Source of the DNA: Gelatoporia subvermispora B
Taxonomy: Eukaryota; Basidiomycota; Agaricomycetes; Polyporales; Gelatoporiaceae
Direction of reading: 5' to 3'
DNA length: 64,000 bases
Assembly: GCA_000320605.2 (NCBI GenBank)
Contig: KB445798.1
Span: 1,482,444-1,546,443, forward strand
Each line of letters starts with the position of its first letter. The stretch's first letter is position 1. The position numbers and the translations under genes were made by a program. The notes under the pieces are model-generated. The model was not told the DNA's origin. It searched no databases and was given only the letters and a program-made list of their open reading frames with translations. Of this stretch, positions 43,584-56,405 are shown one piece after another.

Positions 43584-46303
43584 GGTGCGCAGCCGGGCGA
43601 GGTCGAAGTCGAGAAGAGGAGAGGAGGAAGTGGTGGTCGGGAGGAAGGCCGGGCGGGGTAGAGATAGTGAGTGGCTAGCGGTGCGTGATGCGTGAGCGTG
43701 GTGAGTGCTATCCAGATCAGCGCGGGCACTGAAATATATATATAGGTTAGAGCGAGCCGTTGTGCCAGGTGCAGCAGCCCGTGGCAGATGGCGAGTCGCG
43801 ATACGCCACAGGACGCCGCGATCGACCCTCCGACGCTGGTGCACCGCTCCCCGCACGCAGCAGCAGCACGCCCGCGCCCCGCACACACACACACTACTGT
43901 GGTGCTCGTCACCCCCCTCGCGTAACACCCTCGGCCGGACATCACCACGGCCCGCGCCGACGCTGCCAGCTCCTCCCAGGACCCAGGGCCATGCCATGTG
44001 TCCTGTGCTTGGCTGCACCATGCATGCATCCCAGCGCCCTCGCCCTCCGCCATACAGCGTGCCTGGCTCACCTGTAGTTCTCTCAGTCCAAGTTCCAACC
44101 CCGGGATGCGCTGTGCCGTCGATCCAGATGCCTGCTCCGGAACCCCTGGGTCCTGCGCCGAGACGTGTTGCTGCGAGTGCTGCGTGGAGACTGGTGACGA
44201 GACGCTGAAACGCCCTCGCGGATCCATTGCTTCCGCGGCGGAATATGGGCGCCTGATGCGCCCGCACGGAGGCTCGGGCTGGCGATCCGCCGTCCGCTTA
44301 TGACTGCGAGTGACGTTGCCCCTCGATCGCTGCGCCCACACTGCCCTGGCCATCTTACGATTTTGAGCATTTCGTCGAGCTCTGCTGCGGGGAATGGGCA
44401 AGAAAATCCTAGGGCTCTGCAAATTTTGCGCCAGTGCGACGACGACCGGCCGCCGAGTGCCTCGCCCGGCCCGGACCGGCCGAATCCTGACGACGTGGGT
44501 CTGCGTGTACTCGTTCGTTCTCTTATGTACAGCTCGACCCTCTTCTGGGCGACACATTCGTTCACGCTCGATTTCTAATGCCACTCAAACCCTCCACAGT
44601 CAGACTAGTATCGCTGCTCAAAAGCATAGGAGCGCAATGCCGACTCTGCAGTCGGTCAATGCAACGCTCGAGCCGCCTCTTTCCCGGCCCATCACCACGC
44701 CGGCGTTGCGCACGTCCGGCTGACGCACCGCCCAGGACTCCGCAAAAGAGCTAGCTGTGTCGCGGTTTTGCCGCAAAGATAACATGGGCGGCGTCCGCGC
44801 ACGTCCTCATGACACCGGCATGTGAAGGGCGCCGCTTTCTCTCGCCGTGCGCGGTCTAGGCCCTCGTGACCGCTCATGATCACTTCATAGGCGCACCAAC
44901 GTTCGCACTGCGCGGATACCCCAGGCATGAGCCAACCAGCAATACGGTCACTGCAATCAGTTGCGTCGGTGCTTTGGTGTTCCCGTGTCTATTGCCCTTA
45001 TCTCTGTCTTTGGGGGCTGGCGCACCAAATGTCGAAAAAGTACTCTCTGCTACCCGCCACTCGCCGTGCAGTTCGCCACAAACAACGAACTGTATCATGA
45101 GGTCCCTGCCACCGACCCGGTATCCTCCTGAGCTTGTGGCGTCGTGCGCCGGTCCGGCAGGTGCAGCGGTGCCTGACGTGCCGCTCAAGGTTCATTCAGA
45201 TCAGAGAAAATCAAACCCCGGCGTATCAGAGACTTGCATGATTTGCAATATACGAGGCTTCTTATCCCTTTTGGGCGGAATGCTCTTTGCGCAGTGCGTA
45301 GATATCGAGGCGGACGGCTCAGTGCCGTGCGTAGTCTGCGTCAGTTCGATATGCTCTACTTGTATATCGCCTGCGCGACCGGCTGTCTGTGGCGTACACT
45401 CTATCTCGACTCCATAGAGGTTAACACGGCTTCCCATCGCCACTGCCCTATCATTTTAGGACTAGAGTTGCTAAAGTCAGCCGGCACTCTGTGTCTGCCC
45501 TTTCACTGCTCTTGGTATCTCGCAGTTGTCCTAGCAGGGTATGGCGTGTATGCGATTGTGGTGTACGTCCATATCTACCAATACACCATCCTGTGGTTTC
45601 CCTGAGTCCTGGTGGGGGACTCGATAAATGTTTACTGTGGCCAGCTGCGCAACAAGCTGTATGTAATCTCATCGTGTCATTCACATCGTTCTTGCATCAC
45701 TCGCCCTGCTTGCGATGTTTCCCGCTTCTGAACCGGCTGCGCCTTGCCTTCTACATGTTCTTTGCCGAAAACGGCCGCAGCTCCGCATCTCAAAATTACT
45801 CGGTCATGCTTAGACAAACGTCGACAGCTGTAATTACGATCCCAGGTCCTTGACTGCGCCAACCCTTCAGACCCCTTGTGATCACCACAGAACGTCCAAA
45901 CACCTGTTTCGTACTGATGAAAGGCCCGTTATCGCCGGACTGACGCTGCCGAGGGATCAGATTGGAGCGCAGCGTATGTAGTGTGTTTCTTGATGCTACA
46001 TACGGGAGAGGAACGAATACTGATCCTGCAAGCAGGTGAGTACGCACGTTCTAGAATGCATCGCTGGTTTTGCCACAGATCTCTCATCCGTACCACCAAC
46101 CTGCATCGCAGTTGCTGAGCAACTGCCCCGCTGACCGCCGACCATCAGGCCCGAGCGAAGCCACCTTTTACCGCCGGTGAATACCATATAACAGCTGGTG
46201 CACGCATGCTATCCCTTGCCCATCATTCTCTTCTCAATGACTGCAACGTCACTGACTACAAAGCATATAAATATCAAACAGCACTTAGACAATATGGTGG
46301 TGT
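43584..46303. other. Intergenic region upstream of the P450
   Basis: Apart from the P450 promoter at the left, I see no supportable gene in 2.7 kb. Frames at 43334-44584 and 45234-45853 do not show motifs or a consistent exon structure. A pyrimidine-rich CA repeat (ACACACACAC) is at 43884-43894. Confidence 0.4.
43735..43744 (-). promoter_or_regulatory. TATA run upstream of the P450
   Basis: TATATATATA about 152 bp upstream of the P450 ATG on the reverse strand, in otherwise mixed sequence; a likely core promoter. Confidence 0.5.
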
Positions 46304-47230
46304 ATGCCCTTGCTTACTCAGATGACAACCTTGAAAGATCTTTCGAGCTTGTATGCAATTCGCGTGCCATTCCAATCGTTTGAGACGACTGTGATTAGAC
46401 TCGCGGGGAAGGCACCTTGTCTCTCGAAATTGAGTGTGTCAAGAAGCAATGGACCGGCGCGGCTGTGCCAACAAACTGAACGCATTTTGCTTACTTTTCA
46501 CATCACGCAATTAGAAATATCCGGAGTGCAATTCGCCACCTTCTCTGACATTGCCAACCTCGTCTGCGTCCTCCCACATCTAACGCATTTGGTCCTCCGA
46601 CAAGTCTCATATCCTATAAAGACACTAGAAGACTCTGGAAGACTGAATTTTAAGGCTGAGCGACCACTTAAGGTGCTGAAAGTACGTGAATAGTGCATTT
46701 CGACATATGAGCATGATCTAATAGGTTGCAGGCAATGATCTCGCCATTCCGCTGAATATCTTACGCATACCTGCACTAGCAAAGTCTGTATCCGAACTGC
46801 ATATCAGCGGCAGTGCAGAATCGTTTATGGAGCTAGAAGGGATAGGAAGGGAACCGCTTTCGAACCTTGCGGAGCTTACGAATCTTCATGTCGCATTTTG
46901 CCGCCACTCGTACTCTGAGTCCAATCAAGAATCGGTCATGCGCATGCTACTTTCACGACTGGATCAATGCCGCTTGGAGACGTCAAGGTTTCAATCGCTT
47001 GTGATGCAGCTACTCAGGAGAGGCCACACTCCCTGCAATCAAATTATCTCACCTCGCTGAGAGAGACATGGGGTCTACCTGCATACTACGCAGACCTGAA
47101 GCAGTTTGCCGCCGTCGTCTCTGTGGAGAAGGAAAGGTTCCCTGGGATTCAGCACCCCCATAAGGCTGATGACAACTGTCTGGAGGCTATTCATGCAATC
47201 AGCGCTGAATCTCTACACTGCCGAGGATAG
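46304..47230 (+). pseudogene. F-box/LRR-like gene fragment lacking the F-box
   Basis: One open stretch (46304-46682) reads KLSVSRSNGPARL and then HITQLEISGVQFATFSDI and LVCVLPHLTHLVLRQ; a good 46-bp intron (GTACGT...ATAG) leads to NDLAIPLNILRIPALAKSVS. These are leucine-repeat-like segments like the middle of the F-box protein on the other strand at 47705-49264 (compare MCRLICAFPNIGTL). The N-terminal F-box is absent, and near 46985 the frame must shift to continue to the stop at 47230 (YLTSLRETWGLPAYYADL). It is probably a truncated pseudogene; a short gene with unusual splicing is possible. Confidence 0.5.
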
Positions 47231-47704
47231 CATGGAGTACTAGGCAGCATGTGTATTGCACAATGCAGATCGAGTATCGCTTTCTTATTGCCTTACACTA
47301 GAGTGATGTAAGCTTTTGCAAATACTATACTACAAGTAGTAAGAGATACGAAATCTCGAAACGCACTCGTACTCCATGGGTACGTATAAGAGGTGCCAAA
47401 AACCCAGAGGAGCCACCGAGTGCACCACAACTTCGCGCATCGGATGATGGTCATGGAATATCTCACACCTTGACTCTGTTCTTACTTCTAATCCTGGTAG
47501 ATTTCAGGCGACTAATGAGTGATCGAATAGCCTGTCTCTTGCTCTTCTCATTCAGCTGCCTCATGTCTGTGATTAAAGGTCTCAATGACACTCCTACCTT
47601 CTCGGCCGGTGTGCCTGCCACTATCTTTCCCTTGCGATCGACCGCAGTCGGCGTTGCCTTCTTGGCTCCGGGCGCGTGTGCTGTACATAACGCATAATCA
47701 GTCT
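47231..47704. other. Intergenic spacer
   Basis: A 3' flank between the F-box-like fragment and the convergent F-box gene. A small reverse-strand frame at 47463-47735 has no motif and overlaps the 3' end of the F-box gene. Nothing else seen. Confidence 0.45.
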
Positions 47705-49264
47705 TCACCGTTCCACGCTGGCCAGGATACACCACGCACGTATCGGAATGAACTGTGCTGGAGTCGCACCGACTGCTCTGATCAGAGTGCGCATGGCATT
47801 GGGCTCATCTGCCGGGCCCGTCTGCGCGGAAACCTGAAGGGGTATCCGCGCGCGCGTAAGAGGGAATTGCACACTTTCGAGGCGCTGTAAGCTGGCCAAG
47901 TTCCGTGATCCGATCCCGGATAGGTGGATGTGAACGTGGTCAACGACTATGAAGACCTGCGTGGCAAGCGTCTCGTCTAGCGCGTCGAAATAGCCTGTGC
48001 ACAGTTTCAGGGGGAAGTGATGCGGATCATGCAGGATGTCCCGGGGCTCGGGGGGGAACGTCGTGTAGTCGAAGGAGATAGAGAGCTTGAAAAGTCCGCC
48101 AGGGCGCATCTGCATCAGGAATTCGCGGAGCTTGTGACCAGGGCGCGCCGGCGTGCAGTGGACAAGCGAGAGCGAGAGACAAGTGAGGGAACGGAGGTTC
48201 TCGAGGTACACGACGTTGCCTGCTCCACAGGTGGAGAGCAGGTTTTCGAATGCGGCATCGGTGCCTTGAATGTGCAGGCTGTTTAATGTCTGGGAGAGCA
48301 TTGGTGCGGTGAGGAGGTACTCGATGGCGGAGAATCCGAACTCGTCGTGAACCTGCCAGCACGGGAGGGCTATTATTGGTAATGTAGTGATTCGATGAGA
48401 GACAGTACCGACCGTGAGGGACCCTAATTTGAGCGACTTCGCAGAACGTGCATTTTCGAGATTGTTTTGACGGGGCTTCTTGTAGAATATGTTCGTGTGA
48501 GACAGCGTCCCGATGTTTGGGAATGCACAGATGAGTCTACACATATCAGGAAGTGACGCAAGTACCATGCTCGAGAGCTTGAGAGTTGTCACGCCACTGA
48601 AAGAATGGAGAGCGAGCCTAGTCCGCATGTCCACTAATGTTGGTCTGGCGCCATATGCGATGACAATCTCGTTGAGCCGCGTGACCTTCCCAGTGAGCTG
48701 CACGGCAGCCGACAAGAGCATGTGTGGTGATATAACGAACATCGTTTGATGGTGCGTCCGAAGTGGGAATCGAGCAAACCATTCAAATACCTCTTGGTTG
48801 CGTATTTCAAACACATGGTCGTCCAGCGATTCTGAGAGCATAGCTCTCAGCCCACGGCACGTGCTGTAGCATGCGGCAGCAGACTTGTAATCCAATGAGG
48901 CGATAATGAACCACCAGATGTCTTCGGGCAGCTGCGGCACCGAAGAAATTGTTGGTCTACAAACCGTTTTGAATTGAGTTATGGTAAATGGAGATCTGTC
49001 ATAATCTTACATTGCACGTGCAGGGTCCGCATATACCAGCTGCGGAGCATACTCCTCGTCCGAGTTGGATTCTTGTGTCCCAATTATCGACTTTCCATCT
49101 GATTCATCGTACTTGCTATCGCGTGTGTCTGTCGCCAAACGCGCTATGCCGTCTGTTAGAGCGTGCCAGAGCGCCTGCTCTGAAGGGATGTCCGTCGCTA
49201 TCGCCTTCTCATTTGTGATCGGCGGTCGCGTTTTGATTTTTCCAGTCAATGTCGATGTCAACAT
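47705..49264 (-). CDS. F-box domain protein
   Basis: Two exons (49011-49264 and 47705-48956) joined over a 54-bp intron (GTAAGA...TTGTAG) give 501 aa. The first 85 residues are acidic and Ser/Thr-rich (for example ESNSDEEYAPQLV). The F-box follows at about residues 93-135 (LPEDIWWFIIASLDYKSAAACYSTC..., split over two motifs). The remainder carries weakly conserved leucine repeats (VTRLNEIVIAYG, GVTTLKLSSMVLASL, LESVQF). It would be a substrate adaptor of an SCF ubiquitin ligase, target unknown. The big exon alone has no ATG at its 5' end (only GTG 48940), which is why the upstream exon is needed; the joined phase fits exactly. Confidence 0.75.
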
Positions 49265-52123
49265 CGCGTTTCTCGGTCACGACTCCGAGAGTGATGACTA
49301 CGCGTAGGTTCACGAGCGAGTCGATGGACGATCTGCTGTGGCTGGGTTAGCGAACCAGTCCTCGCCTTGTAGCATTATGCCCAGCACCCACTATGATCGC
49401 CGAGGCTCAGACTCCCGACGTAGAGGACAGTCGATGATATGATGACCTGTATCTTCTGAGAGGTTGCAAACGTAGCTGAGAGAGGGCTGGTGCACCGGTG
49501 AGACTTGAGACGATTCATGGCTATGTCCAGGCTTTTGACAGCTGGGCGCTGGATCGTTATCTTGCATCGCATTTGGGTTAGAAGGGTCTAGCCTCTTTTG
49601 CGATGTAATCCGACAGATCTGCACCGACATGGATGCCCTTTGTCAATTGCCACTGCATTGAGACACCGTGTGCATACATAGTGTCAGGACTGCTAACGGT
49701 CACCATAGGTTCTACGGCATTGCGACAGTCCTGGGAATTGCCGGTCTCTTGAAAGATTATCTCCCTATGTACTGCGAGCGTCTCTATGTCCCGTATGTCT
49801 CAATAATGTAGGTCGTAATGGCGTATCGGCTCAGGCCTCGTACTACACCCTGCATGTCTGCGGATCTAGTATATCTCACGTGCGGTTCATTCACAGTGAC
49901 TCTTATGGATCAGAGCCGCTTACAGGGTGCATGTCGCGTAGACAGATCCATAAACGCTGTGTGAGTGACAGAGTTCCATTAGATGCGCGGACTACGCGGT
50001 GGCTCATTCTGAGCTGTGTCGATCTGGCTCGGTGGGGCTGAGATCAGGTATATGCAAGCATGACGGGAATAGCAAGAAAATTTCCATTCGATTGTGAGGT
50101 CACTGACTATGCACATATATACGAATGGCTGAATAGAAGCTGAGCTATTGTGTTGTCGGAACAGTCTCTCGTGACAATGCACAGTACTTGTGATCCCCGA
50201 AGACCGGACTGTCAACCCAGAGCCAAGTTGTCGGTGTGACGGACTCATCTCCAAGGACTTAGAGACGGTCCGGGCAGGCCTGGTGTGTTGGCGAGACTTC
50301 CTACTTCCTCATGCCCAGGTCCTGATATTTGGTAGCTGGGCACTGAATGGTTACCTGTGTCGGATCTGGACGGAAGCGAACAGAATTTCTTACGCAGTCT
50401 AGTCCGAGATATCTGTATGGAGTGAAGTTAGGTGATTTGTTATCGTGGATATTGCTCTGAGGCATCAGTTCAACGATTACTCGGAATTCTGATGTACCAC
50501 CGGGGCATTTTCGACCTTGCAACGGAGCTACAGGAACCGCTGGTTAAGTCAAAGTATTCGCTCTATATACTACGGCCCCCAGATGTCCCATATTGCGTAA
50601 TGTAGTAGGTCATGAAGGCCTGATGAGTCTGGTACTGCACCCTTACGGCCCTGTGTGGCATCTGCGATGCCTCCGGCGTTCTCGCGCCCATATGTAATCG
50701 CGTTGGCCGCGTTCGTATGCTGGCTGAAATGGGAATTAGGACAAGATGCACTAGATAAGATGACATTTTCAATTTCTCTTCCCACTTGCAGTCGTGCAAT
50801 CGAATCACGGAAAATCTCGCTCACCGTAGTCTGTCTCTTCCACTGAACTGCTTGCTTGAGTGATAGTGACCGTAGTCGGCTGCGATGGAACGATTTATAC
50901 AATGCATCAAATATCTATACGCAAACACGACTAACTTGATAATACTTCGAGGCACGAGAACGCCGAGGGCGCTGCAGTTGCCGCAAAGGGCTTACAGCTC
51001 GACGTTCGTGAAGACAGTCCGCCTAACACGCTTTCCGATAGTAATCGCTTTAGTACTTCAATGTCTCTCTGGGTTTGTACCACACTGCCGCACATACGAA
51101 CGTCACATGATCCATGGCCCACAGAACTCGGCCTGCTCTGCGTTACTCTGGCTTGAGTCTCATGGAGAGCAATACTTGTAGTACATGCGACTGCGATGAA
51201 GCAGGATGAAGCAGCGCGAAGACGTCATACGCCAGTTTGGGCGTCTGCTATGGGCGCCACAGTCACGGGGTTATTTCTTATCCGGACATGCAGCTTGGCA
51301 GAAAGAGCCTTTTTGACTGCAAAATTTCCGGATCGACCACATCCTGCCATGCCCTGGGGATTATCATGGATTATCCAGAGCCCTCGAGAATGGTAATCCG
51401 AACCCCAACGTCAACCATTGGTCGTCATCGCGCAGATCGGGGCGCAAATCGCAGTGCTTCGATCGCCATCGCTGCGTCAGCCTGGGCCCAGCGCAGATGC
51501 CGAGGAAGCCTAATTCGAAGACGCCCTGATCGGGTGCGCCATGCCGCTGGGAAGAGATCTCTGGGGCAAATACGATCGCGACCGTGTGCGACCATGTGCT
51601 CGTCGCGCCCATCGTGTGTTTTCTGCAGTTTTCACCGCTAGCGACGTTCGTGATGTGCGCCCGAGTGCGCCCTCAGACATCGGGCGGGACACTCGAATTT
51701 GGACCCCTCAGGCTGGCTCCGCGCGACCGGAGCATGGACGCGCCACTGCGGGGGCAAAAGCACTCACGGGTGCGGCACTAGCGCGACTGTGCACGCGCCA
51801 CGGGCCCGAGATGGACAAAGGGTTGCCATAAAAGGCAGGGCAATTTGGGCGGGCTCGTCGTGTGATCGCGCGGTTCAGATGCTTCTAGTGCGCCGACCTG
51901 TCATGTGTCCGCGCGGAGGGGGCCTTCGCGTGCAGCCGCCAGCTGCTGACGCTCCCCGCAAGAACGCACACACATGCCGGATCCTCCGCGCCCGCGCATG
52001 CTGACAAGTCCTCCTTCCGCACCCCATAAAACGCGGACATCTTTGTCGCGCGCCCTCTCTCCCGCCAGCTCCGAGCCTCCCGCCAGCTAGCCCCAGAGCC
52101 CCCAGTCCGCCGTCACCGCTGCA
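49265..52123. other. Intergenic region
   Basis: About 2.9 kb with no supportable gene. Weak frames at 50570-50902 (-) and 50655-50846 (+, hydrophobic) have no recognised motif. The last 120 bases are pyrimidine-rich with ATAAAA at 52026-52031 and form the promoter of the next gene. Confidence 0.4.
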
Positions 52124-52865
52124 ATGGCCGTCCTCAACGCGCTCCGCCTCTCTTCCCTCGCGCTCACCTTCGTCTTTGGCGTCGTCGGCATGGCCCTGGG
52201 CATCAACGCCCTCGTCAAGTCGAACAACTCGAAGAACACCGTGAAAAAGTCGCTCCCCGCCGGCGCGACGGCCGACATCGACACCTCGGACGTCTTCTCC
52301 AGCGGCGTCGTCGAGACCGTCGTCTGCGGGCTCATCGCGCTCACCGCCGCCGTCGCGCTCGTCTTCGCCGCCCTGTCCCACCCCACGTACGGCGCGGGCA
52401 AGGCACGCGGGGTGCGCGCCGTCTCCTGGCCCGCACACGTCTTGACGTTCCTCTCCGTCTGGCTCTTCGCGACGCTCGTCCCGTTCACGGATTTTGTTGC
52501 GAACCGCTCCGCGAAGGTCTCGGGAACGATTGGCGGCATGCCCCTCCAGCCGGCCACGATCCAGATCATCCAGAGCGCGCTCGGGCTCACGACGGTGTAC
52601 CACAAGATCGATTATCGTGAGTTGTTGTTCTGCGGTGTTTTCTCGGCATAGGCACCGGTCCTGACCGCCATGTCGAACGATAGTCCGCAATGCGGCCATC
52701 CTGCCCTGGTTCGCCCTCCTCTTCGCCGCGACCTCCGCCGCGCTCTCGTACATCTCTGCCCGCCGCACTGCCGCACCCGCCGCATACACGAACACGACCG
52801 GCGCGGCGCAGCCTGAAGCAGCGGAAGTCAGCCCCGTCAACGAGAAGGGGGCGACGAACGCATGA
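52124..52865 (+). CDS. Hypothetical four-helix membrane protein
   Basis: Exons 52124-52616 and 52684-52865 (intron 67 bp) encode 224 aa. Four hydrophobic segments are visible: LSSLALTFVFGVVGMALGI at the N terminus, VVCGLIALTAAVALVFAAL, LTFLSVWLFATLVPFTDFV, and AAILPWFALLFAATSAALSYI after the intron. Helices 1 and 2 are separated by a hydrophilic loop of about 35 residues, and the C-terminal tail is short and Ala/Thr/Asn-rich. The layout is like MARVEL or tetraspan proteins, but I cannot assign a family. A 5'-truncated copy of this gene lies at 56406-56950. ATAAAA at 52026-52031 may be the TATA element. Confidence 0.65.
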
Positions 52866-54090
52866 GATTCGGGCGAAGTGCCGCACAGCTGGGCCGGGTA
52901 AGAGTGCTGACGAGCGCGGAGTGATGTTGTGAGAAGTGGAGAGATTGCCGGAGGGAACGAGAGGAACAAGGCGGGATGACGGAGTTATGGGAGCGCCGGG
53001 GAAGAGAAGATGAGAAGAGAAGAAGCGATACCACGCTACGACCCCCTTTTGACGTGCGCACCGCTGGCGACCATTTGCTTTGCCTGCCTGCCTGTCCGCC
53101 GACACTCAGTACTCAGTAGCTCGACACTGACGACTTACAAGACTTACTGACGTTTTACCGACTAACACCCCTAATCACCGCCTACCCCCGGTTTCGCGCA
53201 GACTGAGTGCCCTGGGTCTTCCCGCCCTCTGTACCTGTGTTCTATCATACAGTTTTGACTGCTGTATTCAGCTTGTGTACACTATACCCCTATCATTGTA
53301 ATGCCCATGCGTTCAGCGATGACACACCGTGTTCTTGAGACGCGCAAATCCTATGATCTCTCGAGGCCCTCGTCAGTCCTCGTCAGTCCCCCTTCTCCAG
53401 GTGGTGGCTTAACCTGTGAGTATGTCAATTCGCATGTAGAACCGGCAGTATTAGAAGACTCAAAGCGGCGGATAATCGTACATATGGAGCGGTCAAATTG
53501 GACTGGAGCAACTCTGCTCGACGGCCCCGGCGCGTAGTGACGACGGCTCGGGCCGAGCGCCGGGTTGAGATCTGTTGAGATCGTCGTGGGTCCTTTCTGC
53601 GCTCGTCGTTTGGAACAGGTAGGCTCTTCATAACATCCGCAGTATTGATCGACTGATCACTCACGTTGGCATTGTAGAGTGTCGTTCTAACTTGCGCACA
53701 CTGATTTGTCAGACCTCACATCTTCTCCGAACCAACGCTTGCTAAAAACAGCCGTGAGTGCATACTAAAGACATATGCGTCGGGCTAGGGGACAAACCGA
53801 CAAACCGACTGCTCATGTTCAGCTCTAGAATCTTGAGACTTTAGCCAGCGCGGGTTCCTTTCTTCCAACTGCATCACTAGGCTTCCCGGACACTTGCCAG
53901 CACGAGGCCAGGCTGTGCTTTCCAGCATGCTGCGCGCGCATGTGGACACAGGCTGACACCTCTGCACGTGCCGGGCGTATGCGAACGCCCGACAGGAAGC
54001 TCTCAAGAGGGCCAGTGCCAGCGCTCGAAGTCTGCCAGAACCTTAGTGCCTCCTGGTTGCGACGGTCCACCCCCGCCCCCGTGCTGTTCT
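52866..54090. other. Intergenic region
   Basis: 3' flank of the four-helix gene and 5' flank of the next gene. No further gene seen; small open frames have no motifs. Confidence 0.45.
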
Positions 54091-56115
54091 ATGGCCATGG
54101 CCCAATCCTCTGCTGCTGCGTCTCTTCGGCCTGTAACGCCCGCTTCGTCTACCCGGTATGATAGCAGGTGCGCGCCGACGTCTTGGAGATCCTGCGTGCA
54201 CCGCGGTTGCTGACGATGTGCTGGAAGTCGCCGCGAGTTGCACGCCCCACGGATGCCCTCGTCCTCCCTCGGCGCCCTCAGAACAAGGTGGGCGGAACAC
54301 TTGTGTAGTACCTGTCCCTCTGACCAAGGGCGTACAGACCTGCGTACTTGCCGCCCTCCTGGGTAACTCACGTAAACCCCGAGGGCGCCGTGTACTATGT
54401 GCGCTCATATTCGGGCATCGCAGTCGTGACTCCCGCTTGCGAGGATATGATCGACCGATGGTCTCAGATCGAGCGTGGCATCGGTGCTGCGTACGCCGCT
54501 CAGGGATTTGTATGTGAAGGCCGCGGACACCTTGAGCTCTATATAGAGCTCGAAGAGGGCACCGACACCTGCGGGTACTATTTTGTGAATCACGAGACCC
54601 GCGCGCCATTCTGGATCGAGGATGATCTACACGCAGACGAGCTTCAGCTGCCTGCGTTTGCGTCGATCTCTACGATACGTGCGTATCTTGAGATCATTGT
54701 CATCTCGTGTGTTGGAGCTAAGCATGACGGGTCGGCCAGGCTTGGCGCTGGAGGAGCAATATTGGTTACATGCCGAGCGCTTCCCGTCCCATCGCCCACA
54801 GCGTTTGTCCCTGCGCATACCCGAGTTGATCAGTGTGTTCCTACATGCGAAGGCAGGTAAGTTGGCTCCTGGCATGTGGAGTATGGGCCTGGAATTCCTA
54901 ACTTTAGGTAGATCAATTGACCTCAAATCAATCTACCTTCCCGTTCAACGCGCATATCACTCAGCAACTCATAGACCTCCTGGGAATACTTCAAGGTATT
55001 TGGGCTCCGCTGCGCTTTTGCGTTTGCTTTGAACTGCTTTAACCCGGCCTGCGGCAGCTAAACACGGCGATTTGAATGGTCATGACGTGGGCTTCGTGGG
55101 TGAGTGGGTTTCTCGAGCCTGTCCCCCACTCGCGCTCATGACGCCCCCGAAGCGCGACTTTGGGCAAGGATAAGTACGCGAGGCTTGCGCTAGATCGCCC
55201 ATGTGTTCTGCTCATTATCATACAGCTCGCTATCGCTATGAGTCTTTCTACGGAGAGTCCCATTCCCGGTCAAGAGAACAGCGGATCTTAGAACATGCAC
55301 CAGGCTATGTTGAGCTGGCTTGGTCCTTCCTTGTGACCCTTCTTTTCAACATTCCGGAACACTATAAAATGTCCCTAGACGGGCTGTGGATCGACGATCT
55401 GGTATCCGAGAGCCGCTTCCGTAACTTCATGGCCGAATCCCTAGAAGAATGGAAATCGTTCGGCATCTCTTTAGTTCGTTTTTATACCACCGCGACTCCT
55501 GTGCAGTACTGATTCGCCCCCACAGTCTCTAACATTACTGTCGTGAGTACTTGCATATAGATGCAGCGCAGCATGTACAACAACAAGCGTTCACCTGTGT
55601 CCCAGGCTCAACACCGCCCTTCTCGCGCATCCGGACATTGTACGCGCCCCGACCTACGTCGCGATCCTCCTCTCCTATCTCGCCCTCGCATCTGCTGCGA
55701 GCCTGCTTCTCAAGCACCAGCGGCTCGTCTCAGCCGACGCCGCAGCAATTGTAGGTGTCCGCCTGCCCCATCTATCGTATACATATTGACTGCTATGCAG
55801 GAGCAGTTTCTGCGGCAAGCCCGAGGTGACACGTGCGGCTTCAGGCTGTACGCGCTATTGTTGAGCCTCCCCAAGGCGCTCTTCCTCTGGGCGGTGCTCG
55901 CCTCGTCTCTGCAGGCGCAGTCCTGGCTTGGCGTGCGCGCGCGTTCGTACGCGCCCGCCGCCCTCATCGCTGCGCTCGCTGTCATTTGTGCCGCCGTGCA
56001 AGCCATGTCGTTCATACGAGCGAGGTACAGGACGACCGATCATCGGGTGCCCCTCTGGAGGTCCCTCTGGGGTGGGCCCGGCGTGCAACCGCGGGTGCCC
56101 GGTGCTATGGTCTAG
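54091..56115 (+). CDS. Agaricomycete WW-like membrane protein (unknown function)
   Basis: Ten exons (54091-54155, 54228-54287, 54338-54682, 54723-54856, 54912-54995, 55058-55099, 55226-55473, 55526-55542, 55606-55750, 55801-56115) sum to 1455 nt, 484 aa. Two WW-like motifs are seen: PPSWVTHVNPEGAVYYV (W50) and YYFVNHETRAPFW (about 122-134). The middle has ALEEQYWLHAERFP and RYRYESFYGESHSRSREQRI; the C-terminal third has three membrane segments (YVAILLSYLALASAASLLL, LPKALFLWAVLASSLQA, LIAALAVICAAVQAM). I recall many related proteins with these motifs in mushroom genomes, all of unknown function. The first two exons are the least certain; the rest rest on motif continuity. One exon has only 17 nt. 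Confidence 0.7.
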
Positions 56116-56405
56116 CTGTGTATAGGAAGTCGACGATGGACTGGGAAGACGTAGTAAATGTCGCGCAGGTATTGTAGGATCAGCATACTGCATCATACTT
56201 GTTATTGCGTCGTATAATCGTGGAACTGTACAATACATTGTCATTGCGCTGTATGCGCTTCCCCCTTGGCCCCTCGCAAGAGTGACGGCCATCAGCTATT
56301 CAAGAGTCTAATATCATATTATCCTCGCCCGGCATCGGAATATTCCATCCTCGATACTCTTCTCCTTTTCCTGAGACTCCCACTACAACGCTCCCGTCGA
56401 GAGGA
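56116..56405. other. Short intergenic spacer
   Basis: 3' flank of the WW-like gene. I see no other feature before the truncated duplicate begins near 56406. Confidence 0.45.

Noticed and set aside
43334..44584. 416-codon reverse frame overlapping the P450 5' end
   Set aside because: It is out of frame with P450 exons 1 and 2, lacks motifs, and covers the P450 promoter.
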